Positions 9,508-20,086 of a stretch of DNA of 64,000 nt are shown here, one piece after another. The DNA comes from Erwinia_E haradaeae_D. GTDB taxonomy: Bacteria > Pseudomonadota > Gammaproteobacteria > Enterobacterales > Enterobacteriaceae. The stretch covers positions 558,001 through 622,000 of the forward strand of contig NZ_LR217715.1 in NCBI RefSeq assembly GCF_900698935.1, written 5' to 3'. The position numbers and the translations under genes are program-made. The first letter of the stretch is position 1. The number at the start of each line of letters is the position of its first letter. Below the pieces are notes generated by a model, which did not search any database, was not told the DNA's origin, and saw nothing but the letters and a program-made list of their open reading frames with translations.

Positions 9508-12037
9508 CCTAAGCGCTTGCTAGATGTAGCTTACATATCCTTTATAGTGTTTTCTGTGTAACTTATTAAACTAAAATATCAATGAATATTTATTTTAATT
9601 GCGTGGAAATTCATCTATAAATAATATTTACATAAAAACTGTATAGTTCTTCAATCATCATATAAAACGATGAGGGTAATATGCAGTATATTTATTTTTT
9701 AATGTTGATCATCAGATACTTATTGTATATGAATGTTAGATCCTGATCAATCTAAGGAGCACGTATCTTAACTTCTACCAATATTAAAAAATCTTCTTCA
9801 TATCACTATAATGCCAACATGTAGTACCATTGAGCAACAAATAAACGTTACTTCAAATAATCATTAGCATTAAAATCTACGATTTTAAGAATTTAGACCT
9901 AATAGTAATGAGATTTCCTTGATGTAAAAGAACAAAAATTAATTAATCTATAACTATTGCTATATACTGTACTCTCCTTATAGGCATCGATGGCCATAAA
10001 AGTGTGATGAATGATATACGTGCTGTCCCTACAACTGACGATACATGTATAGTATGTATCTGGCCATATCTAATATATTGAGTGCACTGACATACAAAAA
10101 AAATCGTGGTATCACTTTATATTTTTACGATAATGATATTGAATAACCACATCACAAAAACTCGACCCTATATTACATACAAAACACACTTATTTATATC
10201 TTATCGATACAAAATAAACAACTTATGACAGTATTTATCATCGAAAAAATGAATCATTTTCAGTATTGGATTATTTAAAAAATAGCGGCCATGCTATTAC
10301 TGTAGTGTTAATTACTATGATATTTTAGTATAATAATTATTAATAGCATCATTCTGTTTCATCACTAAGCATATAAGTTAAATAAAAAAATACATGTATC
10401 TAAAAATCACATAAGTAGGTGTATTAATGCTGATAATCTGTATATTGAGCTACGATACAAGTCAATTATTGCTGATAAAACACTATTTAAAATTCATAAT
10501 CATGTGATATTATAGATATATAAGATCAAGACGACTATTCACTCTTAAAAATTGGTTACAACATGCCGAGTTTTTGAAAAATCAAAAACCTCCCTTTATC
10601 TTAAGTGTCATTCTTATGTTTACACTTACACTTAAAATCACAGATCATATAATGGTACGTATAAGGTCAAATATTCTCGGATCAAGATACTTTTAGCATG
10701 CTTAGCAGAGCGCTGAAAACCATTATAACGCATTATGATGAGTAAATTTTTGTCATCAGTATTATACAACCCGCTCTATAATGCGATTATTTTTAGCTCA
10801 AAATACTGACAGACGCACTATATGGAGTATTACCATAATAATTTTTGGTAGTTACATCGTCAATCTGCCATACACCTTGGAGCCTGTTGTCATAATTTCA
10901 ATTATGAAAATAGTCTCGTATGCTACTTCTCATCATAGACAATTGCATACAAACCATATCTATTCTAGTACATGAAATATGCATGCATAGAAATTTTTAC
11001 CTTAATAGTCAAAACGTATCTTCATACTAACATACAAAATAATCATAACTGGAAAACTGCAAAATTCATTAAACACTCAGTTATCACAAGGGTCTAACAT
11101 AGGTTAGCGATCCCTCATGATGTTAATACCACCAGTCATGAATGTTAAGTGTTTCTATATAGCTCATGATACACTTAGGATCAATGAAAAAGATTATCTA
11201 CCATATTATATTAGCAATACTGCAATCTAAAGTGGATAGGATCCTATAAATCACCATGCTCCTTTGCTTTTAATTATAATTGAATTACACTGAATGATCT
11301 GCATCTTATCCCTGTGTATCATAACCACTATAAATTGAATGCAAAATGCAGGTATAGTTATATGCAATTAGTAAGTGTTAAGATTCTTAGACCATTCATA
11401 CGAACTCCCTGAGTTAATGATAAGGTGATTTGACATGTCTAGCCATTACTCAGAGTTATGCATTCCTGTACTATACTAGTATATCTAAAAATAATATTCC
11501 TTATACAAACCAAACAAAATAAGATGGACAATAATGCTTGCTATAAATAGTATACTATTAACATCATGTCGTAGTGTTTACTATTTGATAAGCTATACAA
11601 TAATAAAAAATCCTCTACCTCGAGAGCGCTTACATGTTTATAGGTTATATTTATCGCGATGTTAGATTTCTGGAGAATTAATTTCTCCGACAGTCATAGT
11701 AGATATATAGATTGTGAAGACTATGAAATATATGTGTCTGTTTATATTCCACATCTTATGAAGAATAAATTCACCTCTGATTAAGAAAACATATAGACTC
11801 TTTATCACTGTTTCGTATAGGTCTCTAAGAGAGAAACACTCATACGTTGTAGCTCAACAGTATTCCCCGATATAGCTTATCTTACTAAATAAGGTGGTCT
11901 ATAGATGATATCTATATCCTGTGCACGCACGAGGTTTGTATATATTAAGATAAGAATAATGAAATATAAACCACCACTAATTGAAGAGACGCCTGGATCA
12001 AAATAAACACAATGCTAAGATAGTTTATAAATATTGA
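9508..12037. other. 2.5 kb gene-free gap, fabA to the yfiH remnant
   Basis: This is one of the largest empty stretches. All frames are short; the longest, 64 codons at 10781-10975 (+), has no recognisable similarity. Near 11671 a short inverted repeat (GGAGAA...TTCTCC) is visible. In E. coli clpB follows yfiH leftward from rluD, but I could not read any clpB segment, including its Walker motifs, on the minus strand. No tRNA-like T-arm was found. Confidence 0.45.
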
Positions 12038-12154
12038 TTAAAAATATATTACAGATGAATAAAGATTTTTAATAAGACACGGCCGAAATGATCGCAATAC
12101 TTGTATGTTCTTTCTACGGTGAACCATATCATAAAAAATCCCGCCTAGTCTCAT
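12038..12154 (-). pseudogene. yfiH: Remnant of yfiH (pgeF), start overlapping the rluD stop
   Basis: In E. coli yfiH (PgeF, a laccase-domain peptidoglycan-editing protein) follows rluD directly. Here the rluD stop TGA overlaps an ATG (ATGA, 12151-12154). From that ATG a 38-codon frame runs leftward and ends in a stop. Its second half, with VLRSFR then LYSSVI, aligns by eye with the E. coli N-terminal segment containing CSSTR and PYDSLN at the right distance from the start. The remaining roughly 200 codons are not readable. This is best seen as a decayed gene whose start position survives; the similarity is weak and rests largely on gene order. Confidence 0.4.
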
Positions 12155-13119
12155 TTTACTGCAGTATGATCGGTATCTGATTGAATAGCGTTTATTAATT
12201 CCAGTATATCTCCTGGTAGGCATGAACGCCATTCCATGATCATACCAGAAATAGGATGACGTAGACGCAGCATGGTTGCATGTAGTGCCTGACGATTAAA
12301 AGTCCGCAAAACAGCTATAACATACTCTGGCATTCCCTTTGGAAGGCGAAGACGACCAGCATACAAGGAGTCTCCCACTACTGGATGGGAGATGTGCGAC
12401 ATATGCACGCGAATCTGATGGGTGCGACCAGTTTCAAGTTGTAATCGGAGCCAAGTATGACCACGGAACCTCTGAATAATACGATAGTGAGTGATTGCCG
12501 GTTTACCCATAGGGTGAACGGTCATCTTGGTACGTTGAGTGGCATGACGACCGATTGGCGCATTAACTTTTCCTCCAGAAGTCATACACCCAACAACTAT
12601 CGCTTCATATTCACGTGTGATCATTCGACTCTTCAATGCTGCAACAAGATAATTATACGAAGAAACAGTTTTGGCTATTACCATTAATCCCGTTGTATCC
12701 TTATCCAAACGATGTACGATACCTGCTCGAGGAACCAAAATAAGCGTGGGTAAATAATATAACAGTGCATTTAACATCGTGTCATTAATATGGCCTGCGC
12801 CGGGATGTACCACTAATCTGCTTGGCTTGTTTATTAAAAGCAGATGCTCATCTTCATAGATAATATTTAACGGTATATCGCTTGCTTCCAAACATTTTTT
12901 TTCTTCGATAGTCGTATTAATATTGATTATTGCACCACTAAATACTTTATACTTAGCTTTATCAATAATAACGCCATTTACAGTAATGCATCGCTTTTCA
13001 ATCCACCTCTGGAAACAAGAACGTGAATATTGTGGAAATAATTTAGTTAAAGCTTGATCTAATCGCTTTCCCAATTCTAATTTTGGTATTATTGCATAAA
13101 GTTTTACTTGCTCTGCCAT
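12151..13119 (-). CDS. rluD: 23S rRNA pseudouridine synthase RluD
   Basis: RluD makes pseudouridines 1911, 1915 and 1917 in helix 69 of 23S rRNA and supports 50S maturation. The product has 322 residues from the chosen start (E. coli 326). An N-terminal S4 domain (LDQALTKLFPQYSRS) precedes the synthase domain with the catalytic Asp in HRLDKDTTGL and the later GRTHQIRVHM motif. A longer frame begins 33 codons upstream, but MAEQVKL matches the E. coli N-terminus MAQRVQL, so I place the start at 13119. It is divergent from bamD with about 150 bases between them, as in E. coli. Downstream lies the yfiH remnant. Confidence 0.96.
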   Translation of the reverse strand: MAEQVKLYAIIPKLELGKRLDQALTKLFPQYSRSCFQRWIEKRCITVNGVIIDKAKYKVFSGAIININTTIEEKKCLEASDIPLNIIYEDEHLLLINKPSRLVVHPGAGHINDTMLNALLYYLPTLILVPRAGIVHRLDKDTTGLMVIAKTVSSYNYLVAALKSRMITREYEAIVVGCMTSGGKVNAPIGRHATQRTKMTVHPMGKPAITHYRIIQRFRGHTWLRLQLETGRTHQIRVHMSHISHPVVGDSLYAGRLRLPKGMPEYVIAVLRTFNRQALHATMLRLRHPISGMIMEWRSCLPGDILELINAIQSDTDHTAVK

Positions 13120-13271
13120 AAATAATAGTGTCTTCAATGAATATATTAGACTATCATATAAGAATGATTTCATATAATATTTAATGATGCAATAGTATAA
13201 ACAAAATTTAAAACACAAGAAAGCTTAGTAAGTCACCTCATCCATGACTCTACGAGGATTAGAAAATCTTC

Positions 13272-14003
13272 ATGAAAAATATAAAACACCTACTAGCTGC
13301 AGTGACCTTTAGTGTATGGTTATGTGGATGCTCTCAATCAATGAGAGCATCCCCTGATCAACTCCCTATAAAGATTTTTTCTACTGCTGAGCAAAAAATA
13401 AAGGACGGTAAGTGGAAAGAAGCTATTGTGCAGTTAGAAGCAATTCATGCTCGTTATCCTTTTGGACCATATTCCCAACAAGTGCAGCTTAATTTGATGT
13501 ATGCATATTATAAAACTAATAATCTCTCTTTAGCATTAGAAACTATTGATCACTTTATACAACAATATCCAGATCACAAAAACCTTGACTATACTATTTA
13601 TATTCGCGGTCTAATATTTATGGCACAGGATCGTAATCCCATACACACTTTCTTTAATATTGACCGATCAGATCGTGATCCATTCTATAGGCTCTCTGCG
13701 TTTAATAATTTTTCGCAATTAATACGACAGTACCCACATAGTAAATATGCCCAATATGCACGTAAGCATCTGATTTATCTAAAGGAATGTCAAGCACGGT
13801 ATGATTTATCCGTAGCTGAATTTTATGCTCAACGTCATGCTTATATAGCAGTAGTTAAACGCGTAGAACAAATGCTTACAGATTATCCAGATACTAAAGC
13901 AACCCGTAAAGCTTTGCTATTAATGGAGAATGCTTATCATCAGTTACATTTAGATACAGAAGCTAAAAAAGTACAACAAATAATTTCTGCTAATGCAGAA
14001 TAA
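13272..14003 (+). CDS. bamD: Outer membrane assembly lipoprotein BamD
   Basis: BamD is an essential lipoprotein of the BAM complex, which inserts beta-barrel proteins in the outer membrane. The 243-residue product (E. coli 245) starts with a lipoprotein signal peptide ending in LCGC, so Cys at about residue 20 should be acylated; lnt in this window completes that pathway. The mature part is a run of TPR-like repeats: YPFGPYSQQVQL, DRSDRDP, YPHSKYA and YPDTKATRKAL all match the family. It is divergent from rluD as in E. coli. The gene downstream in E. coli, raiA, is not intact. Confidence 0.96.
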   Translation: MKNIKHLLAAVTFSVWLCGCSQSMRASPDQLPIKIFSTAEQKIKDGKWKEAIVQLEAIHARYPFGPYSQQVQLNLMYAYYKTNNLSLALETIDHFIQQYPDHKNLDYTIYIRGLIFMAQDRNPIHTFFNIDRSDRDPFYRLSAFNNFSQLIRQYPHSKYAQYARKHLIYLKECQARYDLSVAEFYAQRHAYIAVVKRVEQMLTDYPDTKATRKALLLMENAYHQLHLDTEAKKVQQIISANAE

Positions 14004-14159
14004 ATTCTGTATACTAAGTACGATGCATAGCTTAAGGACTGTAGAGTTGTTTCATAAGATGTTGAGATAGAAAAATATCTGATCTAGAGTTTGACAAATC
14101 AGGTATACTTCACTATTAAAGCAATATTACAAGGTTAACAGTAATCATGCTGAACATGA

Positions 14160-14459
14160 TCGTCTCTCAACATTCTGATTTTTACGAAAAATTGTATTAT
14201 ATTTATTGCATTTACTGAAATAAAAAAGTGCAGTGATATTAAACTATATGAAATAATATCAACAGATACATGTGTTTTTTCTGAAACAACCTCTGTGTTT
14301 GTCCTACGATCTTTTCTAAATGAGGAATACATACAAAAAAGGTTTCGTTCCATCCAGTTTCTTACAGAGAAATGCAATCATATAGGACCCATCTATGGTA
14401 TGTATCTCTCAATGCACTACTCATGTGTCATAAATGATTACACATACTTATTAGTATGA
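14160..14459 (+). pseudogene. 99-codon stop-free frame without a start, possible raiA remnant
   Basis: From 14160 to the stop at 14457-14459 one frame stays open for 99 codons, yet its first ATG is at codon 81 and its first GTG at codon 46, so it is not a normal gene. E. coli raiA (113 codons) follows bamD at about this distance. A stretch with SVFVLRSFLNEEY lines up loosely with RaiA VLVASGKHEDMY, and the end also gives a few matches. The similarity is weak, and an open frame of this length can arise by chance in a window this size. I record it as a candidate only. Confidence 0.2.
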
Positions 14460-14966
14460 TATAAATGTCTTTATACTGTGAAATACTAATCAATATTCAT
14501 TCGTTATTCATTTATTTACTAACTCCAGTCTATAGTTTTAAAGAAACTAGCTGTGGATTATATATTATCAATTTTTATAATGTTTTACAGATACAAATCA
14601 GTGCATTCTATAAGGCATTTTCAAATAACCGCACAACATCAAGGTAGTGCCTCACTATAGATACAGACTACATGTTCATCAGCACTACCACTACCTAAAA
14701 TATCATATTGATGTCTTTTGGTAACCTCCAATCATTATAATAGTAGAATGCGGGCTGCAAATAAAAAAGTTCTATCTAGCTTAGATAGAAAAAGATTGCA
14801 CTAAGTCTTCTTGTATTGTTAGGTTTAAATATTCAAAGTAATTGACAAGTGAAAGTCATATGTATCGCACAAATACTTTCATGTAGCCTGAGACTACATA
14901 GACTTTACATATGACATGTTCAATAATTCTTTTTAAAAAACGGTCATCATAGATAAGGAAAGAGCT
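14460..14966. other. 500-base gap before queF
   Basis: Apart from the hairpin at 14770-14790, nothing gene-like is visible. A 60-codon frame at 14465-14647 has no recognisable similarity. A GGAAAG sequence a few bases before the queF ATG (14967) is the probable ribosome binding site. Confidence 0.4.
14770..14790. terminator. Perfect 9-bp hairpin, terminator-like on the minus strand
   Basis: TTCTATCTA (14770-14778) pairs perfectly with TAGATAGAA (14782-14790) around a 3-base loop. Read leftward, the stem is followed by a run of T residues (the plus strand has AAAAAAG just before it), so it resembles an intrinsic terminator for minus-strand transcription, although the stem is AT-rich. The nearest minus-strand gene upstream is acnB, with queF in between on the other strand, so its present role is unclear. 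Confidence 0.3.
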
Positions 14967-15818
14967 ATGTCAAAACCTATAAATCAAAGTATAAGTAGCA
15001 TAGCAGGAAAATTTCTGGGTCAAAAAACAAAATACTATGACACTTATCAGCCATCGCTATTACATGCTGTGCCACGTAGCTTAAACCGTGAATTACTAGG
15101 CAGTGATTTTCAACCAACCACACTAATGGGACAAGATATTTGGACATTATATGAAGTTTCTTGGCTCAATCAAAACGGATTACCACAAGTATCTATTGGA
15201 AAAGTAGTATTGAGTATGCATACCATCAATTTAATTGAATCAAAAAGCTTAAAACTATATCTCAATAGCTTTAATCAAACTCAGTTTACAAACCTAGCAG
15301 TAGTTCAAAATATCATAGAGCGAGATTTAAGTGATTGCGCAATTGGATTAGTTAAAGTTACATTGTTTCGACTGAAGGATGTAACAGACATAGTTATTGA
15401 TAATCTATCTGGATTTTGTATCGATGAACAGAATATCACTATTCATAACTACAAAGTGTATCCTGATTTCCTATATAATATTACACATAAAGATCTCGTT
15501 AAAGAACAATTAATTAGCCATCTTTTTAAATCTAATTGTTTGATCACCAAACAACCCGATTGGGCAACAGTACAAATTAGTTACTACGGACCCCGCATCG
15601 ATCATGTGGCATTGCTTCATTATTTAGTATCATATCGACAACACAATGAATTTCACGAATCATGTACAGAACGCATTTTTTATGATATCTTAAGATACTG
15701 CAAACCATATCAACTTAGCGTATATCTTCGTTATACCCGCAGGGGGGGGATAGATATAAACCCTTGGAGAAGTAATACAGAATTTTCACCTACTCATCAT
15801 CGTCTAGTTCGTCAGTAA
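14967..15818 (+). CDS. queF: NADPH-dependent 7-cyano-7-deazaguanine reductase QueF
   Basis: QueF reduces the nitrile of preQ0 to the aminomethyl group of preQ1 in queuosine biosynthesis for tRNA wobble position 34. The product has 283 residues (E. coli 282), the long two-domain bacterial type. Visible signatures are DIWTLYEVSWLN, NLIESKSLKLYLNSFNQT (substrate-binding region with the conserved Glu), the catalytic Cys in KSNCLITKQPDW, and HHNEFHE-like QHNEFHESC near the C-terminus, ending with RRGGIDINPWRSN. All catalytic elements are present. The gene stands alone; other queuosine genes are not in the window. Confidence 0.96.
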   Translation: MSKPINQSISSIAGKFLGQKTKYYDTYQPSLLHAVPRSLNRELLGSDFQPTTLMGQDIWTLYEVSWLNQNGLPQVSIGKVVLSMHTINLIESKSLKLYLNSFNQTQFTNLAVVQNIIERDLSDCAIGLVKVTLFRLKDVTDIVIDNLSGFCIDEQNITIHNYKVYPDFLYNITHKDLVKEQLISHLFKSNCLITKQPDWATVQISYYGPRIDHVALLHYLVSYRQHNEFHESCTERIFYDILRYCKPYQLSVYLRYTRRGGIDINPWRSNTEFSPTHHRLVRQ

Positions 15819-16931
15819 AAATCTATTACACAGATCTCCTCATTTAGATCACAGTACATTTGTAACACATGAATACGGTTTATAAATTACTCATAAATAA
15901 AACCAATTCTGAGTATTAAACAAACAGAAATAAAATATTTTCAAGAATGAACAAACCATTAGATAGATCTATAGCACACTGTTATGTATTAGTCTCGAGT
16001 CATTCAACACACTGACAGCGCCAAGAGGCTGCTAATGGCCAAATAAGAAATAAGCATATGCTCAAAAAATATCCAAGCTCTACATATCATGTATTTCATA
16101 GCCATCATTATAAAGATTATGATTAAATCTTATATACCTCCCTGCTCCCAAAAAATATAGATGCGTTTAGGCAAAAAAATACTACACCGAAATATTTGTT
16201 AACTAAAAATATCTTTAATATAACCTATAGTGGTTCAGAAGGTATTCTGATTGTCTAGATATAGAGATCCCACTCCATGCTCTGCTATCTCCACTGATCA
16301 TGCATACGTCTGTTATCCATTTTTAAAATTCACTCATGATACGTTCTATGCTTTATGCGACTAGCCCTGACTTACAGCAAATTATAATTTTTATTATATA
16401 TCGCCTGAATTACTATGCTGGTATATATAATAATATGCATTACTATTATAACACACTGTGTGTTATTTCACGCTCAGTATAAATACTACTGACTACTTCT
16501 ATGTTTCTAAATTACATAACCGATATTTTACTAGCTGATACAATAAGATAAGTGTTTTAATCACACTAGTATATACTATTCAAAAACCAGTAACTCTTCA
16601 GTATTCCGTAGCGATACAGCAACTAATATAGAATAACGCTAGTAGGTAGCAATACACTATTCTAAAAATCGAGACATCTTATTGGTGGATCAAGTATCCT
16701 GTTGCTTAACATATTACCACAAGTTGTATCTTATCAAGTAATGCGAATGTCGTAGGTAAACAGCAGGATAATCTTATCACATCAAAAGACATACAATAGA
16801 TCTCTGGACAATGGATGACCCATATCAGCTAGCGATATATTCGGAAAGACCATCGAGTATGATACAATATCACAAATTAATAATAGCCCTGCACGATACA
16901 ACAATCTTTAGGATAAAATCCTATGAATATT
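15819..16931. other. 1.1 kb gap between convergent queF and acnB
   Basis: The two flanking genes converge here. E. coli has yacL after acnB, but I could not read a yacL remnant on the minus strand. No GC-rich terminator hairpin is apparent. Frames are short in all six readings. Confidence 0.4.
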
Positions 16932-19532
16932 TTAAATTCTTGTTTGAAAAATCACTTCATTTTGTTTTTTAGTATACTCTAGCATGTTATGAAAATTTAA
17001 GTAACGATAAGTATCCATAGACGTAGTGCTGACTATATTCATAAAAGCATGGTATTCAGATTTTGTAGGTAATTTTCCCAGAATAGATGCAATAACTGTT
17101 AATTCAGCAGAAGCTAGAAAGACTTGAGCATTATTACCAAGACGATTCGGGAAGTTACGCGTAGATGTTGAAACTACTGTAGAATTACTAGACACACGAG
17201 CTTGGTTACCCATGCACAGTGAACAACCAGGCATTTCAATACGTGCACCACTTTTCTTAAAAATACCATAATAACCTTCTTTTTTAAGTTGTACTACATC
17301 CATTTTTGTAGGTGGAGCAATCCATAAATTAGTAGGAAGCGACGTTATTTGGCTATACTGTAATAACTTACCTGCTACACGAAAATGTCCAATATTTGTC
17401 ATACATGATCCAATAAATGCCTCATTAACAATCGTTCCGGCTATATGAGATAACAAACGAACATTATCTGGATCGTTCGGTATACACAGAATAGGTTCTG
17501 TTATTTCTGTCAGATCAATAGTCAGGATCTCAACATATGTCGCATCTTGATCCCTTTCTAGGAGCGTGGGGTGATCTAACCATTTTTCCATGTTAGTAAT
17601 GCGGCGTTCAATAGCATACCGATTCCCATAACCTTCACGAATCATCCACTTTAAGAGTGTGACATTAGAACTTAAATACTCAATAATAGGATTGAGGCTT
17701 AACTGAATCACACATCCAGCTGCTGAACGTTCTGCAGAAGCATCCGATAACTCAAACGCTTGTTCTACTTTTAAATTCGGTAGACCTTCAATCTCAAGAA
17801 TTCTCCCTGAGAAAATATTTCTCTTACCTTTCTTTTCAAGCGTCAATAGACCTGCTTTAATTGCATAAAACGGAATTGAATGAACTACATCTCGTAAGGT
17901 AATACCTGGCTGTATTTCTCCGATGAAGCGTACTAACACCGACTCTGGCATATCTAGCGGCATAACCCCGGTAGCGGCAGAGAATGCCACTAAACCAGAT
18001 CCCGCTGGAAAAGAAATACCAATAGGAAAGCGAGTATGCGAATCCCCACCAGTGCCGACTGTATCTGGCAACAACATACGATTCAACCAACTATGTATAA
18101 TCCCATCCCCAGGACGTAAAGCTATGCCGCCACGATCCATAATAAACCCCGGTAAGGTTTGATGAGTTATTGTATCGATGAGCTGAGGGTAAGCGGAAGT
18201 ATGACAAAAAGATTGCATTACAAGGTCTGCCGAAAAGTGCAAACATGCTAGATCTTTCAGTTCATCTCGAGTCATTGGTCCCGTAGTGTCCTGAGACCCT
18301 ACAGAAGTGATTTTAGGTTCACAATACATACCAGGGTGGATCCCTTGGACTCCACAAGCACGTCCTACGATCTTCTGCGCTAATGAAAAACTATTTTTTC
18401 TTTTTGATATCACTTTCCCTTTTGCAAAAATAGTGTTATCTGGTAAAGATAAAGATATACGAGCTTTTTCAGTTAAAGCACGACCAATAATCAATGGAAT
18501 TCGACCACCAGCGCGTACTTCATCAAATAACACGGCTGTTTTAAGTGAAAAATTAGCCAGGATGTTATGCGTAAAATGATCACGAATCCTGCCTTGATAT
18601 GGATAGATATCCACTACATCACCCATGTTAAGAGCAGCTACGTCAACTTCAATGGGTAAAGCACCAGAGTCTTCCATAGTATTAAAGAAAATAGGAGCTA
18701 TACTGTTGCCAAGACATAAACCCCCAGCTCTCTTATTAGGACAATAAGGAATATCATTTCCAAAAAACCATAACACTGAATTGGCAGCTGACTTGCGTGA
18801 CGAGCCAGTACCTACTACATCACCGACATAAGCTAGCGGGAAACCTTTCTCTTTTAAAGATTGAATTTGTTTAATAGGACCCCTATAACCTGGCTGGTCT
18901 GGGTGAATCCCTTCACGAGGATTTTTGAGCATCGTTAATGCATGTAACGGAATATCTGGACGAGACCATGCATCCGGTGCTGGTGAAAGATCATCCGTAT
19001 TGCTTTCACCAGTGACCTTAAATACTGTGATAGTAATTTTTTGCGCTAATTCCGGGCGTTTGAGAAACCACTCGGCGTGAGCCCAAGAATGTATAATCTG
19101 TTTAGCATATACATTTCCATGTTTTGCTCTATCTTCTACTTCATAAAACAAGTCAAACATTAGTATTGTATTAGCAAGCGCTGTTACAGAAAAAATAGCT
19201 AACTGTTCATTATCCAGTATACGAAGAAGCGCATGAATATTATATCCACCTTGCATTGTACCCAATAGTTCTACTGCTTTTTGAGGTGAAATCAGTGGAG
19301 ACATTTTTTTACCAGTGGCAATAGATTCTAAAAATGACGCTTTTATACATGCTGCTTCATCAACACCAGGTGGCACTCTATGCATGAGTAAATCCAACAA
19401 TAATGCTTCCTCACCGACCGGCGCAACTTGTAACAATTGTACTAATTTAGTGACTTGATACGCTTCTAAAGCTTTCGGAACAATCCCTTGAGATGCGCGT
19501 TCCGCAACATGCTGACGATAGTCTTCTAACAT
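16932..19532 (-). CDS. acnB: Aconitate hydratase B
   Basis: AcnB interconverts citrate and isocitrate in the TCA cycle and, in E. coli, can act as an mRNA-binding regulator when its cluster is lost. The 866-residue product (E. coli 865) starts with the AcnB-specific HEAT-like domain (MLEDYRQHVAERA), followed by the swivel domain (GDVVGTGSSRKSAANS) and the aconitase core. The [4Fe-4S] ligands are present in GSCMTNIGHFR and PGCSLCMGNQ, and substrate residues in TSTRNFPNR. A strong Shine-Dalgarno sequence, AAGGGGGT, lies just before the ATG. No other TCA gene is in the window, so whether the cycle is complete cannot be judged. Identification is certain. Confidence 0.97.
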   Translation of the reverse strand: MLEDYRQHVAERASQGIVPKALEAYQVTKLVQLLQVAPVGEEALLLDLLMHRVPPGVDEAACIKASFLESIATGKKMSPLISPQKAVELLGTMQGGYNIHALLRILDNEQLAIFSVTALANTILMFDLFYEVEDRAKHGNVYAKQIIHSWAHAEWFLKRPELAQKITITVFKVTGESNTDDLSPAPDAWSRPDIPLHALTMLKNPREGIHPDQPGYRGPIKQIQSLKEKGFPLAYVGDVVGTGSSRKSAANSVLWFFGNDIPYCPNKRAGGLCLGNSIAPIFFNTMEDSGALPIEVDVAALNMGDVVDIYPYQGRIRDHFTHNILANFSLKTAVLFDEVRAGGRIPLIIGRALTEKARISLSLPDNTIFAKGKVISKRKNSFSLAQKIVGRACGVQGIHPGMYCEPKITSVGSQDTTGPMTRDELKDLACLHFSADLVMQSFCHTSAYPQLIDTITHQTLPGFIMDRGGIALRPGDGIIHSWLNRMLLPDTVGTGGDSHTRFPIGISFPAGSGLVAFSAATGVMPLDMPESVLVRFIGEIQPGITLRDVVHSIPFYAIKAGLLTLEKKGKRNIFSGRILEIEGLPNLKVEQAFELSDASAERSAAGCVIQLSLNPIIEYLSSNVTLLKWMIREGYGNRYAIERRITNMEKWLDHPTLLERDQDATYVEILTIDLTEITEPILCIPNDPDNVRLLSHIAGTIVNEAFIGSCMTNIGHFRVAGKLLQYSQITSLPTNLWIAPPTKMDVVQLKKEGYYGIFKKSGARIEMPGCSLCMGNQARVSSNSTVVSTSTRNFPNRLGNNAQVFLASAELTVIASILGKLPTKSEYHAFMNIVSTTSMDTYRYLNFHNMLEYTKKQNEVIFQTRI

Positions 19533-20086
19533 AATACCCCCTTATACTCATCTATTTTATTCTTTATATTCAATTCAGTAAATGTATCATCCTTGTATAA
19601 TAGATATCTAAAGATCTCATGACAACAATTCCTGAGGTATATAACAATCAGAGATGTAATTCATACGATTTCACGTGAATAAGAATCTTTAAAACCACTA
19701 GAAGATTAAGTAAAAAATACTACGACATGCACCAATAGCATTCCAATTAATTTATGATCATCGTAATCTACAATGTAGAACATCACATTAAGAAACCAAT
19801 GAATCTCTGTTATAAATCATATAGCAGAAAAACAATACTAAAATATGGTTTTCACCATCTATATTTATTATTGCAGTCTCAGCTATAGCATATTAAAAAA
19901 GTATTTGTATATTGGATTTATAATGAAACAAAAAATTAATAAAATGCGAGGAGTAGCCCAATAACTCATATGATGCTGCATTGATGACAATCTCACATGT
20001 GATAAATGTACCTATTATTTTCTTAAACAATCTTCTATAGGTACACTGTTCCAACACTAAAAATTTTCCTAGAGTTTTCATCAATG
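19533..20086. other. 554-base gap, acnB to gmhA
   Basis: This is the upstream region of acnB (minus strand) and the region 3' of gmhA. No gene or strong hairpin is visible. A 63-codon minus-strand frame at 19893-20084 has no recognisable similarity. Confidence 0.4.

Noticed and set aside
10781..10975. 64-codon plus-strand frame in the fabA-rluD gap
   Set aside because: No recognisable motif and no start signals; frames of this length are expected by chance.
14091..14109. TTGACA followed by TATACT, resembling a sigma70 promoter
   Set aside because: The spacing is only 7 bases, far from the required 16-18.
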